A DNA stretch of 64,000 bases. Origin: Anastrepha obliqua (Eukaryota; Arthropoda; Insecta; Diptera; Tephritidae). Below the pieces are notes generated by a model. It was not told where the DNA came from. It saw nothing but the letters and a program-made list of their open reading frames with translations, and made no database searches. A program made the translations under genes and the position numbers. Shown here piece by piece: positions 60,956-64,000 of the stretch. The stretch covers positions 116,807,784 to 116,871,783 of the forward strand of contig NC_072893.1 of NCBI RefSeq assembly GCF_027943255.1, given 5' to 3'. Every line of letters starts with the position of its first letter. The first letter of the stretch is position 1.

Positions 60956-62141
60956 CTGTAATGGAGTGAAAAAAAGTGTTGCATTGAGTTGATGCTTTTC
61001 AATGAATTAAAATTATTCAACAGTAAAAGGTAGAGAACAAAAGAAATTAAACAGGAAGTAAATATTTGATAAAAGCAGTTGAAAAACATAAAACAAACAA
61101 TGGCATTTTCGTGTAATTTTCGTCGAGTTCCTAACAAAGAACTAAAATAATGGTTATGTTTAGGCGAGAACACCTTTCGTTAAGGGAGTGGGTGTGCAAC
61201 TACAAGGCCGGACCGGCGTTAAGCTGGAAATGCCCAGCATGATCCTTGAAAGTACATATCAAGCAGCTCACGGCCTCCTAGACTAACTCAGGCACTCCCT
61301 GGATACTGGGACTCTAGCAGCCACTGGATACCTGATAACGTGAGAAGGTCGCGAAAGCTGATTGCCACAGTATTCTGAGACCTTAGTAAACAAGAGTGAC
61401 ATCTTGCTGAAATGGCTCCCGGGGTAATATTGTAGCGCCCCCGTCCTGTTAAAACTTTGGCAAGTCTTCAGGTACGTTCGTCATATTTCACCATTAAATT
61501 GGTGGTGAAGGCTCAGTTGAAAAATCCTTACAAATTCCTGTTTTGCCTCTGAACTCTATTGCCAATGAAGCATAGAGTCAATCCTTGCATGGCATTTCTA
61601 CACGCATAAACAACCATGAGGTTTTTAGGGAAATTGCATTTTCATCGGAAGATAGCGGCTTGAAGTTGGCACCCAATCAAAATGAATACCTTAAAACAAC
61701 AGGAAGAGAGAAGTGAGAAAACAACACATGAATGAAGCAAAGATAGACGAAATGAGACCGACGTAGATCCAAGAGCCTTTAGAAGAAGCAGCCTACTGTT
61801 AAGATCTCCACCGGTAAAGAATGCACGAATTCTGAATGCATCTGGAAGCGGATCAGATCACACTAAGCTCCAAAGCGTCATAGCTTATCAGGAGTATCGT
61901 CCCAATAGCTGATAGTCAGTATCAACATTGGAAGGCTATAATCAGGGCTGCAAATGCCAACCAGTACTCATGCAGCCGTAGAATAGCTCGTCGCTCCCAC
62001 CCAGCAATTGGCCTGTGGAAACGCCCGCTACCAGAAAGAGCGTGTCAATTGACGCAATTGAAAAACCTCGTTCGCTCGATCTGATCACACAAATGAGGAG
62101 GATGGAGATAGATGCGATGTCCCAATGCAGGCTGGTCATAA
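60956..62141. other. No supported gene; possible mobile-element remnant
   Basis: The part from about 61190 to 62140 is less AT-rich than its surroundings and gives fragmentary frames (for example near 62015, SIDAIEKPRSLDLITQMRR) that look like decayed element coding sequence. I cannot name the family. The upstream arrestin exons are not found here. Confidence 0.35.
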
Positions 62142-62423
62142 GTGCTATATATATATTAATGGCGCGTACACCCTTTTTGGGTGTTTGGCCGAGCTCCTCC
62201 TCCTATTTGTGGTGTGCGTCTTGATGTTGTTCCACAAATGGAGGGACCTACAGTTTAAGCCGACTCTGAACGGCAGATATTTTGCTTTTTCATGGCAGAA
62301 ATACACTCGGAGGTTTGCTATTGTCTGCCGAGGGGCGACCGCTATTAGAAAAATGTTTTTCTTTTTTTGACGTGATAACGTCTTATAATTCGATTTAACA
62401 GGCTGCACGCACAAAATGTGTCG

Positions 62424-62503
62424 TTACCTTGCTCATTAGTGTTACCTTGCTCATTGCCGTTACCTTGCTCATTTGTCGTTACCTTGCTCATTGCCGTTAC
62501 CTT
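62424..62503. repeat. Short tandem repeat, GTTACCTTGCTCATT units
   Basis: The unit GTTACCTTGCTCATTxxC of about 18-20 bp occurs four times plus a partial copy ending GTTACCTTGAATG. Confidence 0.8.
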
Positions 62504-62774
62504 GAATGAACTGCAAGCGAAAGCGCGGAACGAACGACAAAGCAACCAAAGCAAACGAACGGCAACGTTCGACATCTTGCTCTCTCCTACTTAAGTGAGC
62601 GTATATGTGTATGTATATGCGCATATGTACATATATAAATTCACGTATTTGTATTTGCATATGCCTTCTTATTGATTATTATTAATTTGATTTACTTGAA
62701 GAACTTAAAATAAAACGGAGTTTGTTATAAATACCTGTTGTTTTAATGTTATTAATATTTTTTGACGTGACAAC

Positions 62775-63490
62775 GTTATGTTATGTTATGTTATGTTATG
62801 TTATGTTATGTTATGTTATGTTATGTTATGTTATGTTATGTTATGTTATGTTATGTTATGTTATGTTATGTTATGTTATGTTATGTTATGTTATGTTATG
62901 TTATGTTATGTTATGTTATGTTATGTTATGTTATGTTATGTTATGTTATGTTATGTTATGTTATGTTATGTTATGTTATGTTATGTTATGTTATGTTATG
63001 TTATGTTATGTTATGTTATGTTATGTTATGTTATGTTATGTTATGTTATGTTATGTTATGTTATGTTATGTTATGTTATGTTATGTTATGTTATGTTATG
63101 TTATGTTATGTTATGTTATGTTATGTTATGTTATGTTATGTTATGTTATGTTATGTTATGTTATGTTATGTTATGTTATGTTATGTTATGTTATGTTATG
63201 TTATGTTATGTTATGTTATGTTATGTTATGTTATGTTATGTTATGTTATGTTATGTTATGTTATGTTATGTTATGTTATGTTATGTTATGTTATGTTATG
63301 TTATGTTATGTTATGTTATGTTATGTTATGTTATGTTATGTTATGTTATGTTATGTTATGTTATGTTATGTTATGTTATGTTATGTTATGTTATGTTATG
63401 TTATGTTATGTTATGTTATGTTATGTTATGTTATGTTATGTTATGTTATGTTATGTTATGTTATGTTATGTTATGTTATATTATGTTATG
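62775..63490. repeat. (TTATG)n array, about 143 units
   Basis: An almost perfect run of the pentanucleotide TTATG over 715 bp, with one visible variant (TTATA near 63476). The long MLCYV-repeat open frames in all three plus frames are artefacts of this repeat and not genes. Confidence 0.97.
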
Positions 63491-63762
63491 TTAATGTTAA
63501 CTCATTCTCTATATCCATAAAAAATATCTATCAAACAAATAAAATTAAAATTTTCTTTCGAAAAATGCAACCATTCAATCAGTATTTTCTTATGACGTTA
63601 TTACGTTAAACTATCGTCAGTAAACCGACTTTACAGACAACCTCGTTTTTTTTCTTAATTTTGGTGTTTCACCGAGATTCGAACCGACGTTCTCTCTGTG
63701 AATTGCGAATGGTAGTCACGCACCAACCCATTCGGCTACGGCGGCCACTATACGGTGCTATA

Positions 63763-64000
63763 CAACATAAAAACAAGAGCAACGAAATCCAAAGTTGGAG
63801 TATCCAAAATGGCTGAACTGTAAGATGTAACGCTGACCTACAGGCGTTCGTGGAAGGCTGCAGAAGACGAAATGAGAATCTCAAATCACCGCAAGAGCAG
63901 TGTCACTCAACCAACAGAAGCGAGCGGCAACACAAGGCGGGCGACAAGCAGTCAAGCTACTTCCTATAGCTGTAAGAAATCCAAGTCAAAAGAATCTAGT
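63763..64000. other. Sequence to the right of the SINE; no gene supported
   Basis: Probably the continuation of the same unidentified element-like sequence that ends at 62141, since the SINE target duplication joins the two. No frame could be assigned. Confidence 0.35.

Larger units (their letters stand above)
62368..63608. mobile_element. Unclassified insertion with short inverted ends, carrying the TTATG array
   Basis: The left end TGACGTGATAACGTCTTAT and the right end, inverted, TAACGTAATAACGTCATAAG match at most positions. A second TTTTTGACGTGACAACGTTA at 62758 repeats the left end as a direct copy about 395 bp later, just before the TTATG array. The first 395 bp contain the 20-bp repeats described at 62424 and an AATAAA-like signal near 62709. 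No transposase frame is present. Classification is open, and the exact right border could extend to about 63651. Confidence 0.5.
62150..63750 (-). repeat. SINE copy (-) split by a 1.3-kb insertion
   Basis: The SINE tail and body occupy 62150-62366 (GGCGCGTACACCC, GAGCTCCTCCTCC, CCGAGGGGCGACCGC on the plus strand). The tRNA-like head occupies about 63652-63750, reading on the minus strand GCCGCCGTAGCCGAATGGG with B-box GGTTCGAATCTCGG. GTGCTATA at 62142-62149 and 63755-63762 is the target-site duplication of the SINE. The sequence between 62367 and 63651 is a later insertion. Confidence 0.85.

Noticed and set aside
62746..63609. Open frames of 238-287 codons with repeated MLCYV
   Set aside because: They are the translation of the pure TTATG repeat in all three frames and have no protein character.
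1..64000. CRISPR arrays, operons or prokaryotic defence systems
   Set aside because: No spacer-repeat pattern or bacterial gene arrangement is present; the sequence is insect nuclear DNA with introns and transposons.

Overview
The window reads as intron-rich, AT-rich nuclear DNA of an insect, most likely a dipteran and plausibly a tephritid-type fruit fly. The grounds are spliced exons of an insect arrestin, many Tc1/mariner elements, RTE/CR1-like and RNase-H-bearing LINE remnants, and a tRNA-headed SINE. The species assignment is inference. There is no sign of bacterial or viral gene organisation.

The only host gene I can support is an arrestin on the minus strand. Three internal exons lie at 60808-60955, 50452-50945 and 45485-45808, with canonical splice sites and matching phases. 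They encode the end of the arrestin N-domain, a very long low-complexity interdomain segment, and the start of the C-domain. The first exons must lie to the right of the window and the last to the left, or hidden. No downstream exon is recognisable in the 45 kb from 45484 to 1. Almost everything else is therefore probably intron of this gene.

The introns are packed with repeats in four layers. (1) Tc1/mariner elements with inspectable ends at 3293-4171, 5185-6362, 8223-9391, 12787-13139, 14629-15821, 20887-22205, 37434-38641, 46452-47450 and 55504-56783, a fragment near 34500-35010 and a MITE at 2734-2939. All coding copies appear inactive. The best, at 55584-56624, has a full-length ORF but an Asn at the second catalytic Asp. 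(2) TTAA-flanked non-coding elements with terminal inverted repeats (10702-11430, 16838-17581, 25677-26335, 52223-52895, probably one ending at 44876), four of which share an internal motif. (3) Non-LTR remnants (about 540-1330, 1331-1590, 16712-16835, 24690-25348, 28832-29510, 36757-37262, 47500-49420, 52905-53820) and SINE copies on both strands. (4) Four separate, strongly diverged tandem-repeat arrays with units of roughly 100-145 bp (about 7400-12060, 32450-34440, 42040-45180, 57590-59620), three of which are interrupted by later insertions.

Nested insertions give relative ages. A mariner and a TTAA element sit in the first array. An RTE-like LINE sits inside an older RNase-H LINE with a target-site duplication. 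A SINE is split by an element carrying about 143 copies of TTATG. No operon-like or defence-like system is present. The least explained features are the TTAA family, the four intronic arrays and the expanded arrestin hinge.
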